From assembly GCA_017536885.1 (NCBI GenBank), contig JAFWCM010000005.1, positions 1 to 45,836 on the forward strand: a stretch of DNA of 45,836 nt, given 5' to 3'. Made by a program: the position numbers and the translations under genes. Positions 14,642 through 23,187 of this stretch are shown here, piece after piece. The stretch comes from Solobacterium sp. (GTDB lineage: Bacteria; Bacillota_I; Bacilli_A; Erysipelotrichales; Erysipelotrichaceae). The notes under the pieces are model-generated. The model was not told the origin of the DNA. It searched no databases and saw only the letters and a program-made list of their open reading frames with translations. Each line of letters opens with the position of its first letter. Positions within the stretch are counted from its first letter, which is position 1.

Positions 14642-16012
14642 TTAACTCACAGAGTAATAATTGTTATATAAGTATCCACCACTGATGGATTGAGTGACCT
14701 GTAGAAGTGGCTGTTTGTTCGCTAAATCCGCATTTAGCGTAGCCGCATCAGGAAGGGCACCGAGCTTCGTCTTCTCAGCTGTGGTGTAATCTTCGGTCGA
14801 TAATCCCTTCCCGGCAACCTTGTCTACCTTGTTACCTAAAGCCTGATTTAAGTTACTGAGTTCTGTTGCAACTGCTCCGCTCTGAACCGGATTCGCACTG
14901 CCGGTTGTCGGCGTGGAATCTACCGTCACATTCTTTTTGGTTGCGGTCAGAACTCCCTGCGCGTCCTGAGAAACAGAATCAATAAACGCCAGTGCGTTTC
15001 CGCTTGCGGTCGGGGAAGTAACCGGGGTCTGCTTGTCTTTTTTCCCTGCCAATGCATCGGTCAATTCTGAGCCGGTAGGCAGTCCGGAAAGTTTCGACTG
15101 ATCTTCGGCGGTGTAGTCTTTTGTGGAAAGACCCTTGCCAGTGACTTTATCTACCTTTCCATTGAGGGCGGTATCGAGTTCAGCCTTGGTCGGCAGGTCT
15201 GACAGCTTTGTCTGATCTGCCGTGGTGTAATCCTCAGTAGAAAGACCTTTCCCGGCCTCTTTATCCACTTTTCCGTTGAGGGTGGACGTCAGTTCATTCG
15301 CTGTCGGAAGTGCGCCTAATTTCGTCTTCTCGGCTGTCGTATAGTCCTCTGTGGAGAGACCTTTTCCAGTTTCCTTGTCGACCTTCTTGTTCAGTTCGGT
15401 GTCGATCTGAGTGTTGGTGTATTCATCCGCAGCCACATCCCTCGCCACGGTCTTGCCGTTGACCTTCTCGGCGTTGTCCACGATCCCGTTGTCGTTCTGA
15501 TCATAGACGGCTTTCATCATGTCGCCGCGGGCCGCCCATGTCCAAGCCACACCCGTCTCAACCCATGTCATAATCTGCCCGATCTCGCCGCCGTTGATCA
15601 GCGTCTCAATGGCCGGGACATCGCTGTCGGAGAACACACCCATGTCGATCGGAGACGGCTCCACGATCAGGGTGAAGTTTGCAGATCCAATGACATTGGC
15701 AGCGCTGTCGGTCGCTCCGTTGAACAGAACCACCTCACAGATCACATCACCTGCAATGACAGACATCTGCTCGGTGATCGTAACGGATACGGTGTTTGCT
15801 TCCGCATCCACTGTCATCGAATATTCGAACACGTTGCCATCCGGCTTCGCGCCGCGGATCTTCGCTGTCATCCCTTCCGGAATCCGAAACAGCGAAGCAC
15901 CTTTGTAAAGCCCGAAGACAAGCGTGCGGATGCCGGCATCGTACTGCGAACAGTGCACGTTCAGCGGTCCCGTGTCCGGGATAAGATTCAAATAGCTTTT
16001 CTGTTCAATCAT
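14642..16012 (-). CDS. Baseplate upper protein (BppU-like) with 38-residue repeats
   Basis: 456 aa. The N-terminal ~150 residues match the BppU baseplate domain (LNVHCSQYDAGIRTLVFGLYKGA, PEGMTAKIRGAKPDGNVFEY, GDVICEVVLFNG, ANFTLIVEPSPID). The rest is a fibre with a 38-residue repeat starting at residues 210, 248, 286 and again at 395; the core is KVDKxxGKGLSTEDYTTAEK, TKLGALPT and an amphipathic ELxxxLNG helix. Repeat number could change by recombination and so alter fibre length. Located between tail-tip proteins and the receptor-binding gene, as expected for a baseplate connector. Confidence 0.85.
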   Translation of the reverse strand: MIEQKSYLNLIPDTGPLNVHCSQYDAGIRTLVFGLYKGASLFRIPEGMTAKIRGAKPDGNVFEYSMTVDAEANTVSVTITEQMSVIAGDVICEVVLFNGATDSAANVIGSANFTLIVEPSPIDMGVFSDSDVPAIETLINGGEIGQIMTWVETGVAWTWAARGDMMKAVYDQNDNGIVDNAEKVNGKTVARDVAADEYTNTQIDTELNKKVDKETGKGLSTEDYTTAEKTKLGALPTANELTSTLNGKVDKEAGKGLSTEDYTTADQTKLSDLPTKAELDTALNGKVDKVTGKGLSTKDYTAEDQSKLSGLPTGSELTDALAGKKDKQTPVTSPTASGNALAFIDSVSQDAQGVLTATKKNVTVDSTPTTGSANPVQSGAVATELSNLNQALGNKVDKVAGKGLSTEDYTTAEKTKLGALPDAATLNADLANKQPLLQVTQSISGGYLYNNYYSVS

Positions 16013-16160
16013 TTTCGCTTACCTCGCTATTTTCTCCAATCGTGAGAATGGCCGCAGCCATTTCACTCGGTTTGTATTGCGTTTCGACGTTTAATTTCTG
16101 CCGGATCGCGTCTGCAATGTCTTGAAGACACTGTTCTGTGATAACCACTTTTGCGCTCAT
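16005..16160 (-). CDS. Small tail-fibre associated protein
   Basis: 51 aa, read from the sequence. MSAKVVITEQCLQDIADAIRQKLNVETQYKPSEMAAAI follows the pattern LxDIADAIRxKxxxxxxYxPxEMAAAI, a short module very common near tail fibre and baseplate proteins of Firmicutes phages. ATG 16160 overlaps the preceding stop (ATGA) and its own stop overlaps the next gene by 8 nt. Confidence 0.75.
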   Translation of the reverse strand: MSAKVVITEQCLQDIADAIRQKLNVETQYKPSEMAAAILTIGENSEVSEND

Positions 16161-17440
16161 TCAATATCCGCCTCTCCCTCGCTGACAGTCACTTCATCAA
16201 CTGAAATCACCGACAGCTCGCCGTTGTATTCATCTAATGCCACATAGCACGGAATCTCAATCACCGTATCTGTTGTCAGCGTGACCGTAGTTGTCTCTGT
16301 CTGCGGCCTGAGAACATATCTGTGTTTCTGCCATGACAGTTCGACATACTGATTCTGGATCGTGTACTGATAGGACTTCGGCAGAAGGTGCTTTTCAATC
16401 AGCACCGTCAGCTTCACTCCTGATTCTGCCCATGTATATTTAAGCGTCAGTTCAACCGCTTCTCTCACTTCGATCGGCGTCATATGCAGTTTGGATCGTG
16501 CCTGGAGTCCAAACGAAAATGTTGCACTCTCGACATAGCCAAGCACCAACTGCTTGCCGATGCCGTAAGTGTACAGGCGCTGTCCAGGTTCGTACTCGCG
16601 ATTGTTGATGACGTCAACTTCTGCCACTGTTCTTCCAAAATGCGTTGATGCCAGCCGTGTCAGTATGGCCGAAACATTTCCCGCATTTATGATCTGAACG
16701 TCACTGACTTCAATGATATTCGGCGGAGCCGTCACAGGAGCATCCGTGTTGGTGATGGTATATTCCGTGGCAGTCTGAATGTACGTTACGCCCTGATCGT
16801 CCTTGACATAATCGTCTCCGGTGGCCGGAGTCCCCTGCTGATACGAAAAGTATTTTACGGTGATTGCTGTCACCCAATCCTTGTACGTGACCGCAGGTTT
16901 CCAGAACGTCTTTTCCTTCGGCACATACGTGGCCTGATTCGACAGCGGCAGGATCTCGATCTTGTCCGTATTGAATGTCTTGACGTACGCCCCGATGACA
17001 AAGCAGATCAGCTGCAGTCTGTAACGTCTGCTGTGATGCGGCATAAAGCCGCTGATCGTGGCCGCAGAGAACGAGGAATCGAGACTGTATGATGAAGAAC
17101 CCAAGTCAGAAAAAATGCCCGTCAGGATGTCTGAAACGGGTGTGTTTGAGTACATCGTGGCGGGCATTGTCTTCCTGTCGAGAATTGAGATTTTGCTTTC
17201 GGCCCGGACACGAACTGTGAACTGATCAACATGTTCAGCAAATGTCACCCAGTATTTGGCCCACAGCTGGTCAAGATCATCTCTCAGTTCAATGTCCGAT
17301 CCGGCTGTGATGTCGTCGTCTGTGATGAGATCAGCTGAGAACTGATTGACCGGGACGCAGTCCGAGTCGATTGACGTCTCAGGAGCGTATGAGAGATTCT
17401 TGATCTCCGTGTATACCTTGTTCCCGATTTTGATCTTCAT
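16157..17440 (-). CDS. Tail-associated baseplate hub protein (Tal-like)
   Basis: 427 aa. Position directly behind the distal-tail protein and the beta-rich sequence suggest the hub/Tal role, joining the tail tube to baseplate fibres. Visible blocks: KIKIGNKVYTEIKNLSYAPETSID at the start, a central part with PVSDILTGIFSDLGSSS and KTFWKPAVTYKDWVTAITVKY, and YEPGQRLYTYGIGKQLVLGYVES near residue 295, where gp27-like hubs have a similar motif. No peptidase domain. It overlaps the upstream gene by one base (TGATGA). Exact function inferred from order. Confidence 0.72.
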   Translation of the reverse strand: MKIKIGNKVYTEIKNLSYAPETSIDSDCVPVNQFSADLITDDDITAGSDIELRDDLDQLWAKYWVTFAEHVDQFTVRVRAESKISILDRKTMPATMYSNTPVSDILTGIFSDLGSSSYSLDSSFSAATISGFMPHHSRRYRLQLICFVIGAYVKTFNTDKIEILPLSNQATYVPKEKTFWKPAVTYKDWVTAITVKYFSYQQGTPATGDDYVKDDQGVTYIQTATEYTITNTDAPVTAPPNIIEVSDVQIINAGNVSAILTRLASTHFGRTVAEVDVINNREYEPGQRLYTYGIGKQLVLGYVESATFSFGLQARSKLHMTPIEVREAVELTLKYTWAESGVKLTVLIEKHLLPKSYQYTIQNQYVELSWQKHRYVLRPQTETTTVTLTTDTVIEIPCYVALDEYNGELSVISVDEVTVSEGEADIE

Positions 17441-17952
17441 CAGTAGTACACCTCATCAGAATCGCTGACTGCTTCCCATACGCCGTCTGTAGCATTCCAG
17501 ATAAATGCCGCGCCGTCTTCAATATCGACCGTAGAAGGCATCGGATCCACGCCGTGAGAGAGAACGGTTTCGAGGTCTTCTTCTTTCGTGGGATGGTTGG
17601 AAACTACTGTGAACTTAAATCCGAGCCAGTAGTTCCTTTTGCCGTCCATGTAGTGATACTGATCACTCACGCTTGCCACCCGCCCAACGATCGTGATGGT
17701 TGACTGCCCATACGGCAGAACGAACGTGTGGCCGGATACCGGTTCCGTGATGAGATCGTACAGATCTTCGTATTCCCTCGCCATGGACATCGGCACGGCA
17801 ACCGAAACGTCATATGACATGTACGTCCCGATCACATCGTTGAAGTACGTCTTGTCGAGAAGAACGCCGCTGATCTCACTGGCCCGCATCTCTGCAGTCC
17901 GATCAACCTGGCACGGTACAGTCCATTCAAGTCCGTCAATAGACCAGATCAT
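17440..17952 (-). CDS. Distal tail protein (Dit-like)
   Basis: 170 aa. Follows the tape measure gene with an ATGA overlap, the standard place of Dit. Begins MIWSIDGLEWTVPCQVDRTAEM and contains GVLLDKTYFNDVIGTYMSYDVSVAVP, then VSDQYHYMDGKRNYWLGFKFTVVS, a tail-tube-like beta domain pattern. The Asp/Glu-rich C-terminus (IEDGAAFIWNATDGVWEAV) may contact the baseplate. Assignment mainly from position. Confidence 0.65.
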   Translation of the reverse strand: MIWSIDGLEWTVPCQVDRTAEMRASEISGVLLDKTYFNDVIGTYMSYDVSVAVPMSMAREYEDLYDLITEPVSGHTFVLPYGQSTITIVGRVASVSDQYHYMDGKRNYWLGFKFTVVSNHPTKEEDLETVLSHGVDPMPSTVDIEDGAAFIWNATDGVWEAVSDSDEVYY

Positions 17953-19835
17953 ATCCCGTAACCTCCTGCCAGCTGAACGCCGACTCTCTGCGTTTCTTCA
18001 TTGTTAAGTTGATAGACAGCCTTGCCGAGAACCTGCCGGTTGAGTTCCAGAATGACCGTCAGCGGCCTTGCCTGCGTGGCTGTTCTGCTGACCATTTCCA
18101 GAGGAGCGGCTGCAGTAGCTGACGCATACGATCCTGTCCGGAGCGCATCCATGCTCACCTGCGGAGCGAATGCATCTGCCACTTCATCGCTGAGATCAGA
18201 CATGCTTCCAACCGGAGATCCGGATGCTGACTCAATTCCTTTCGCAAGTCCTTTGTCCAGGAACACACCCATCTCTTCCGTCAGCTTCGACGGGGAAGAA
18301 ATCCGGAAGAAATCCTTGATGGCGCTGACTACATCAGCGGCCACCTTCCTGGCCTGATTTATGACGTCTACGGCCCCTTTCAGGATTCCCTGCCCAATTC
18401 CCTTAACCAGATTCATTCCGGCTGAAATAAGCTGTGGAACGCCCTGTCCGACCGCCTTAACGATCGATGTGATGATTTGCGGGATTGCCTTCACAATACT
18501 GGCGATAATCTGCGGAAGATTCTGCACCAGTGATGTGAGCAACTGCACACCGGCTTCGGCGATCTGCGGGATCATCCCGATCAGCGCCTCGATCAGACTG
18601 GAAATGATCTCCGGAGCCCTCTCGATCAGAACCGGCAGTGCGTTGATCAGGCCCTGTGCCAGTCCCATCATCAGCTGAAGCGCCGCATCCACAAGCTGAT
18701 CTACATTGTCGATCAGGCCCTGTACCATTGTCAGCACCGCTTCAACCATGGTTGGGATCAGATCAGGCAGTGCCTCACTGATTCCGGATGCCAGTGTGAT
18801 GATAGCCTGAACGCCGGCATTCAGGATCTCAGGAAGTGCCTGGATCAGTCCGTTCACCAGTTCCATCACGATCTGTGTTCCGGATTCGATGATTGACGGC
18901 AGATTCTCGATGATCGCCTGACCGAACGCGCCGATCAACCCCTTTGCGATCTCCATAATCTGCGGAACCCGTTCGTTCAGCCGTCCGATCATCATGGACA
19001 CGCTTTCGGAAATCTGCTGAAGACCATTCTCTGTATCTCCGGCAAGGATGTCCGTGATGCCGCTCATGATACCAGTCACGGATGGCAGGAAGTCGGCCAT
19101 GACGTTGCGCTTGATGCCATCAAACGCCGTTCCCATGTCCTGAAGTGCATCCTGGAACGCGGCGGCAGATTTGACCGCCTCATCTGACATGACACCGCCA
19201 AGCTCATGCACTCGCTGGCGCATGGCTTCGGTGTCTTCAGCGGATGTATTTAAAAGAGCGCCGAGTTCAATGGCGCTCCGTCCGAGCAGTTTCTGTGCCA
19301 GAATTGCCCGTTCGTTTTCGTCTTCAACGTTCTGCAGGCCTTTGATCGTAGCCGCAAACAGATCTTCTCTGGACATGCTTGCCGCCTGTTCCTGAGAGAT
19401 TCCTAACTTCTGGAACTCTTCCGCACCATTCGCCGCTTCCGTGGCAAGCGTCTTCATGCCGGTCTTCATGGCCGACATGGATGTGCCGCTATGCTGAAGG
19501 ATCGCATCCCATTCCTGATAGGCCGTTGCACTGATTCCTAACTTCTGAGACATCTTATCAATGTCATCGCCGTATGCCGCAACGCCGGATGCTGATTCAA
19601 CGAAGGACTTACCAAGCGTAGCCACGCTTGTGCCTACAGTTAAAAGCGCCCCGCCTGCGACCTTTGCCGCACCGCCGAGCGCCGATGTGAAGGAAGATCC
19701 AAACTTCTTGCCGGACATTGCACCGGCGCTGTCTCCAGCATCGCCCAGCGCCGCGCTGAGCTGACCGGAGATTCCTTCTGTAGACGGTATGATTTGCACA
19801 TATGCTTTACCCAATGTCATTCCATCTTCAGCCAT
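17949..19835 (-). CDS. Tape measure protein
   Basis: 628 aa, fixes tail length. Starts MAEDGMTLGKAYVQIIPSTEGISG, the usual tape-measure N-terminus. A hydrophobic stretch follows (~54-75), then DDIDKMSQKLGISATAYQEWD, a family signature. From ~270 to ~500 there are many alternating helices with Leu/Ile at regular spacing (LPEILNAGVQAIITLASGI-type repeats). Residues ~530-545 have FFRISSPSKLTEEMG, also conserved. At about 1 Å-scale rules of thumb this length suggests a tail near 90-100 nm, an estimate only. Confidence 0.92.
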   Translation of the reverse strand: MAEDGMTLGKAYVQIIPSTEGISGQLSAALGDAGDSAGAMSGKKFGSSFTSALGGAAKVAGGALLTVGTSVATLGKSFVESASGVAAYGDDIDKMSQKLGISATAYQEWDAILQHSGTSMSAMKTGMKTLATEAANGAEEFQKLGISQEQAASMSREDLFAATIKGLQNVEDENERAILAQKLLGRSAIELGALLNTSAEDTEAMRQRVHELGGVMSDEAVKSAAAFQDALQDMGTAFDGIKRNVMADFLPSVTGIMSGITDILAGDTENGLQQISESVSMMIGRLNERVPQIMEIAKGLIGAFGQAIIENLPSIIESGTQIVMELVNGLIQALPEILNAGVQAIITLASGISEALPDLIPTMVEAVLTMVQGLIDNVDQLVDAALQLMMGLAQGLINALPVLIERAPEIISSLIEALIGMIPQIAEAGVQLLTSLVQNLPQIIASIVKAIPQIITSIVKAVGQGVPQLISAGMNLVKGIGQGILKGAVDVINQARKVAADVVSAIKDFFRISSPSKLTEEMGVFLDKGLAKGIESASGSPVGSMSDLSDEVADAFAPQVSMDALRTGSYASATAAAPLEMVSRTATQARPLTVILELNRQVLGKAVYQLNNEETQRVGVQLAGGYGI

Positions 19836-20199
19836 TGTTCTTGCCTCCTTCCAGATGGCGGTTGAGCTCCTTCATGAACTCTGCACCGCTTCTGAACAGC
19901 CGTGTCTTCGGTTTGTCCGGAGCCTTCGGCGGTTCGCTTATGATCTTTACTAAGGACGGAGCCGGTTCACCAGTTTCGGTCTTGGCTCCGAAGTAACCGG
20001 CAAGCAGATCGCATATCCGCGCAAGCAGAAGCTGATCAAGCGTTGCCCTTTCTCCCCTCAGTTTCATCTTGGATCTTGAAAACTCAGGGAGACCGCCGGC
20101 GAGGATCACCGCCAGATTCAGCGGAAGTCCTCGCCAGTCATAGATGTGGTACGTTTCCGCAAAGTCACATATCAGCTCGTCCCCGCACCTTGCGGACAT
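19828..20199 (-). CDS. Tail assembly chaperone extension (T part, DUF5361-like)
   Basis: 123 aa if started at ATG 20199, but more likely made as a -1 frameshift extension of the gene at 20211-20471, because the frame is open back to the slip site and reads FLVLAR before MSARCGDELICDFAETYHIYDWRGLP. That block is characteristic of DUF5361 proteins. Lies between tail tube and tape measure genes, the standard place of the G/GT chaperones that wrap the tape measure during tail assembly. The last 8 nt overlap the tape measure start. Confidence 0.8.
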   Translation of the reverse strand: MSARCGDELICDFAETYHIYDWRGLPLNLAVILAGGLPEFSRSKMKLRGERATLDQLLLARICDLLAGYFGAKTETGEPAPSLVKIISEPPKAPDKPKTRLFRSGAEFMKELNRHLEGGKNNG

Positions 20200-20210
20200 T
20201 CGTGCGAGGA

Positions 20211-20471
20211 CTAGGAATTTTTTCCGTTGGCCTGTTCAATGATCTCGATCAGCTGAGCCTGTACCTTATCGACAGGCACTCTGCCATTCTCGTCTCTGAG
20301 AAGCCCGTAGAGTTCCGCTTTGCGGTCTCCAAGGATCTTTTTGCAGACCTCCGGTAAAAGCATCATGTTTCCCTTTTCGACCTCTGAGATGGCGTCAAAC
20401 AGCTCCATATCGTTGAACACGGATGTGTCGAACTCCATCTCAAATCCGATTGATGTTTTTACGTGCGCCAT
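20211..20471 (-). CDS. Tail assembly chaperone (G protein)
   Basis: 86 aa, acidic and helical (FDTSVFNDMELFDAISEVEKGNMMLLPEVCKKILG..KAELYGLLRDENG). ATG 20471 has GGGAG upstream. Ends with a slippery site four bases before its stop codon; a fraction of ribosomes should continue into the downstream frame to give a 214-aa GT fusion. Family recognised by size, order and the frameshift. Confidence 0.82.
   Translation of the reverse strand: MAHVKTSIGFEMEFDTSVFNDMELFDAISEVEKGNMMLLPEVCKKILGDRKAELYGLLRDENGRVPVDKVQAQLIEIIEQANGKNS
20217..20223 (-). promoter_or_regulatory. Programmed -1 frameshift site
   Basis: Heptamer A AAA AAT in the zero frame (GGA AAA AAT TCC TAG). Slipping back one base gives TTC CTA GTC CTC GCA CGA ATG and joins the downstream frame exactly. 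A stop codon lies right after the site. Confidence 0.8.
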
Positions 20472-20488
20472 TCAGTCTCCCTTTAAAG

Positions 20489-21043
20489 TCAGCTCGATGC
20501 GCCGGTAGCGCCGGATGCCGCGAGATATTCATATGCCGTGACACCGTTGCTGTCTGCAATGGATGTGATCGTCACATCATAGCCGAGCACTGCATTGTCT
20601 ACATATACAATATCGCCGATATCGGTAATCACGCCTGCCGGAATGACAATGCGCTGGTGCACATCATCCGCCAGGATGGATTCAATGACATAGACACAGG
20701 CTTCACCCTGTGCCGCTGTGCTCTTGACGGTGATCCCGCTCTGAAGAGTTCCGGAAGCCTCGCCGAACGTCATGCCGAGGACATCCACATTGTCGGCCTC
20801 AATGCACTTGTACTTGAATGTCTCGGTTTTCTTGCCATTGAGAACGGCCACCGTGGCCCCGCCCCACGCATTCACCACAGTATTCTCGCGAGAGATGCTC
20901 CGGGTGACACCGGCATCAGACACATAACCGAGAGATTTGAACGCACTGCCAAGAGTGGTAGTCGCATCAGTCGGGAGCGTAGTGCCCGCCGGAGCGCACC
21001 ATACGCCACCGCTTACAGCGGCCTTACTTGCTGTTACAAGCAT
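20489..21043 (-). CDS. Major tail (tube) protein
   Basis: 184 aa. Located before the chaperones, as usual. Landmarks of the tail tube family: LPTDATTTLGSAFKSLGYVSDAGVTRSISRE, VLNGKKTETFKYKCIEADNVDVLGMTFGE, and RIVIPAGVITDIGDIVYVDNAVLGYDVTITSI. The C-terminus ends SGATGASS (177-184), a Gly/Ala/Ser/Thr tail also found at the end of the major capsid protein. It may be exposed and modified by the two glycosyltransferase-type enzymes of this operon; that is a hypothesis. Confidence 0.88.
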   Translation of the reverse strand: MLVTASKAAVSGGVWCAPAGTTLPTDATTTLGSAFKSLGYVSDAGVTRSISRENTVVNAWGGATVAVLNGKKTETFKYKCIEADNVDVLGMTFGEASGTLQSGITVKSTAAQGEACVYVIESILADDVHQRIVIPAGVITDIGDIVYVDNAVLGYDVTITSIADSNGVTAYEYLAASGATGASS

Positions 21044-21046
21044 CCT

Positions 21047-21397
21047 TTATTCCTCCTTGTAAACCACAAAGAAAACCGCCTGATAGCGGTATCCCTTGAA
21101 TGAACTTTGGTTTGTATAGTTGTAATCGGAGTTCAACTTAACACTGAAGATGTTTGTCAAACTCACTGCAGCTTCCATCGCCGTCTTCACTGCCGCATTA
21201 AGCGTCACTGCGTTCAACATGGAGCTGGAATGTGACTGGCACACTATGGTAGCTGTGCTCAGATGATCCGTCTTTGATCCAGCTGTCCTTTCGATCAGCA
21301 CGAAGGCTCCGTGGATTTCCTTCGGACGTTCCAGGTAAACCGGCGTTTCCAAAACACTGGTCAGATAATCATAAATTGTCTTCTCAATCATGCTCAT
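21047..21397 (-). CDS. Tail terminator / tail completion protein
   Basis: 116 aa. MSMIEKTIYDYLTSVLETPVYLERPKE is the typical N-terminus of tail terminator proteins (a helix followed by L-DVPVYxExPxx), and it ends with a strand FKGYRYQAVFFVVY. Lies between the HK97-gp10-like protein and the tail tube. Overlaps the upstream stop by 4 nt. Such proteins cap the tail tube at the head side. Confidence 0.78.
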   Translation of the reverse strand: MSMIEKTIYDYLTSVLETPVYLERPKEIHGAFVLIERTAGSKTDHLSTATIVCQSHSSSMLNAVTLNAAVKTAMEAAVSLTNIFSVKLNSDYNYTNQSSFKGYRYQAVFFVVYKEE

Positions 21398-21633
21398 CCT
21401 CCCAGTGACTTCAGCAACGTGTTGTTATCGAAGTTATCCTGTTCTGCCTCGGCAGATCCCGGAGACACCGACACGTTTACACGGTTGCGTCCAACGTACT
21501 CCGACAGGGTGTAATCCTCGCCGGCACGCTCCGCGACCTGCTGTGCATACGCACGACATACACGCATGGCTCCATCAGACTGGAGAAGTTCACGGACTCC
21601 TGACCGGTTCAGTATGAACTTGGTCTTAGCCAT
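21394..21633 (-). CDS. Neck protein (HK97 gp10-like)
   Basis: 79 aa. MAKTKFILNRSGVRELLQSDGAMRVCRAYAQQVAERAG is the recognised pattern of gp10-like neck proteins: a basic strand, then GVxELLxS and an alpha helix ending at a Gly. The C-terminal part is short. Overlaps the previous gene by 8 nt. Role in head-tail joining inferred from family and order. Confidence 0.78.
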   Translation of the reverse strand: MAKTKFILNRSGVRELLQSDGAMRVCRAYAQQVAERAGEDYTLSEYVGRNRVNVSVSPGSAEAEQDNFDNNTLLKSLGG

Positions 21634-21976
21634 ATGCTTCGCACCTGACTTTCATGTGCCAACGAAGGGGGATGTTAGCTTCGATCCCGGTGATCGGGAA
21701 ACCGAACGTCTGCACTGTGAATGTCTGGCCGCACGAAGTCCATGACACTTTCTTGTTTACCCAGTCATGCTTATCGCCTTTTGGTATACCGAGCATACAC
21801 ACGATCTTCTTGCCGTACATGGCGGTGGATGTGGTGATCTCATCAACCGTCGGCTCGCCGATCAGCACATCACGCACCTGGATCGGTGTCTCAGTGTAGA
21901 TCGGAGCGCCGAAGGCATCCACGCCCGTCTGCTTCTGCTCAAACAGAGTTACCGTCGTTCCGTGGATACCTGCCAT
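21626..21976 (-). CDS. Head closure / head-tail connector protein
   Basis: 116 aa. Beta-rich: GTTVTLFEQKQTGVDAFGAPIYTETPIQVRDVLIGEP, then KKVSWTSCGQTFTVQTFGFP, ending RWHMKVRCEAYG. This follows the pattern of small head-closure proteins (order: connector, closure, neck, terminator). Overlaps the previous gene by 38 nt, an unusually long coding overlap. No enzyme motif. Confidence 0.75.
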   Translation of the reverse strand: MAGIHGTTVTLFEQKQTGVDAFGAPIYTETPIQVRDVLIGEPTVDEITTSTAMYGKKIVCMLGIPKGDKHDWVNKKVSWTSCGQTFTVQTFGFPITGIEANIPLRWHMKVRCEAYG

Positions 21977-22379
21977 ACATGGCCTCCATTCCGTACCGCT
22001 GTACTCTCAGGCCCAGCCGTTTCAAATCGTTTCGCATGATAGCTGCGGCAATACCGCCGCCTGCTACTGCGTAAGTCCCCGACCATGTGTAACCAAGTCC
22101 GCTCTGGGATTCCTGTGACATCGGTTCTCCCTCCATGCTCTGTCTCATCACACGGACCAGGATGTCTACAGTTACCAGTTTCACCACGCTTGCGTATGCT
22201 CCTGTGGTATCGTTCTCAATCATCTGGTCAAGGTCTTTTCCTACCTTTACAGCTTCATAGCGCAGAGCGTCGGATACAAGCGGAAGCAGAGCGCCGATGC
22301 GTTCCTGTTCTTCCGCAGTATACATTTTTCCGCTCAGCGTTATGACGTCCTGTATCGTTGCATATGCGCTATTACTCAT
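21939..22379 (-). CDS. Head-tail connector protein (gp6/gp15-like)
   Basis: 146 aa. YATIQDVITLSGKMYTAEEQERIGALLPLVSDALRYEA is the classic N-terminus of phage head-tail adaptor proteins: short T/Q-D-V helix, loop, and a helix with LLPxVSDxLR. A C-terminal part (SGTYAVAGGGIAAAIMRNDLKRLGL) also fits. Starts with an ATGA overlap with the 52-aa gene upstream. Confidence 0.82.
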   Translation of the reverse strand: MSNSAYATIQDVITLSGKMYTAEEQERIGALLPLVSDALRYEAVKVGKDLDQMIENDTTGAYASVVKLVTVDILVRVMRQSMEGEPMSQESQSGLGYTWSGTYAVAGGGIAAAIMRNDLKRLGLRVQRYGMEAMYGRYPRNDGNSV

Positions 22380-22534
22380 TTTTTCGCCGTCCTCTTCTTC
22401 GGCTTCACCGATTCAGCCGGTTCCGGTTTTTTCGGCTCTTCCGCAATCCTGTATCCGGCATCAATGTATTCTGCCAGCCGGCCTTCGGCAACATACGTTG
22501 TTCCGCCGGAATAGAAATTCACCATTTTAATCAT
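22376..22534 (-). CDS. Small lysine-rich phage protein
   Basis: 52 aa, read from the sequence. MIKMVNFYSGGTTYVAEGRLAEYIDAGYRIAEEPKKPEP and a basic tail (KPKKRTAKK). AGGTG upstream; stop overlaps the next start. Short proteins of this type occur between capsid and connector genes in other phages; the aromatic first part may bind virion proteins. Function unknown. Confidence 0.72.
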   Translation of the reverse strand: MIKMVNFYSGGTTYVAEGRLAEYIDAGYRIAEEPKKPEPAESVKPKKRTAKK

Positions 22535-22542
22535 GTTTCACC

Positions 22543-23187
22543 TCACTCCGGCCACTGGATGTGCCTCAGCATATGGCCGCATCCTGCCCTGCTGTCGGTG
22601 TAGATCGGAATGTTCATCTGTCTGTACTGCTCACAGAAGTACAGATCTTCGCTCAGCATGTTTCGTTTCTTGTCGTTGTAGTTTACCCAGTCGTACCAGG
22701 GATACCGCAGCTGATTGAAGACTGCCACCTTTATAAGTGCACAGCCCATGCCGCCGCCGTGGATCCTGATCTTGTACTCGCCCTTTGCCGCCGCTTCCGC
22801 CATTTCTTTAGCGAGATACAGCGATTCAAGCGGATAGTTGAAATAAGCCTTTCCGCTTTCGTCTTTGAGCTTGCACACGCTTGTCTGGCCTCGATAAACG
22901 TTGTCAGTATGGCGGTGAGCGTAATAGCCAAGGCATACATCGACCGGATTCTCAAGCATGTTCTTCAGCACGTTTTTAGGAAGCACCACGTCATTATCGA
23001 CCATCAGCACATAATCTGCGCCGATCTCCATTGAGTACTGTGCAATCTTGTTCCGTGCTGTTGCAACATCGTATCCGCGAATGAACTGGAACAGGCATTC
23101 ATGACCGGCTTTGTCCAGATCGTAGATGGATTTGAACGTATCCGGATAGATATTTTCGAATGTAGGTACTGCAATCAGTATTTTCAT
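22543..23187 (-). CDS. Glycosyltransferase family 2-like protein
   Basis: 214 aa, GT-A fold. MKILIAVPTFENIYPDTFKSIYDLD is the nucleotide-binding start, RGYDVATARNKIAQYSMEIGADYVLMVDNDVVLP contains the DxD-like metal site (Asp64, Asp66), and RIHGGGMGCALIKVAVF plus MLSEDLYFCEQYRQ are acceptor and catalytic-Asp regions of GT2 enzymes. ATGA overlap with the TagF-like gene means the two are made together. A structural-operon location suggests modification of virion proteins, but changing host cell-wall polymer is also possible. Confidence 0.82.
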   Translation of the reverse strand: MKILIAVPTFENIYPDTFKSIYDLDKAGHECLFQFIRGYDVATARNKIAQYSMEIGADYVLMVDNDVVLPKNVLKNMLENPVDVCLGYYAHRHTDNVYRGQTSVCKLKDESGKAYFNYPLESLYLAKEMAEAAAKGEYKIRIHGGGMGCALIKVAVFNQLRYPWYDWVNYNDKKRNMLSEDLYFCEQYRQMNIPIYTDSRAGCGHMLRHIQWPE

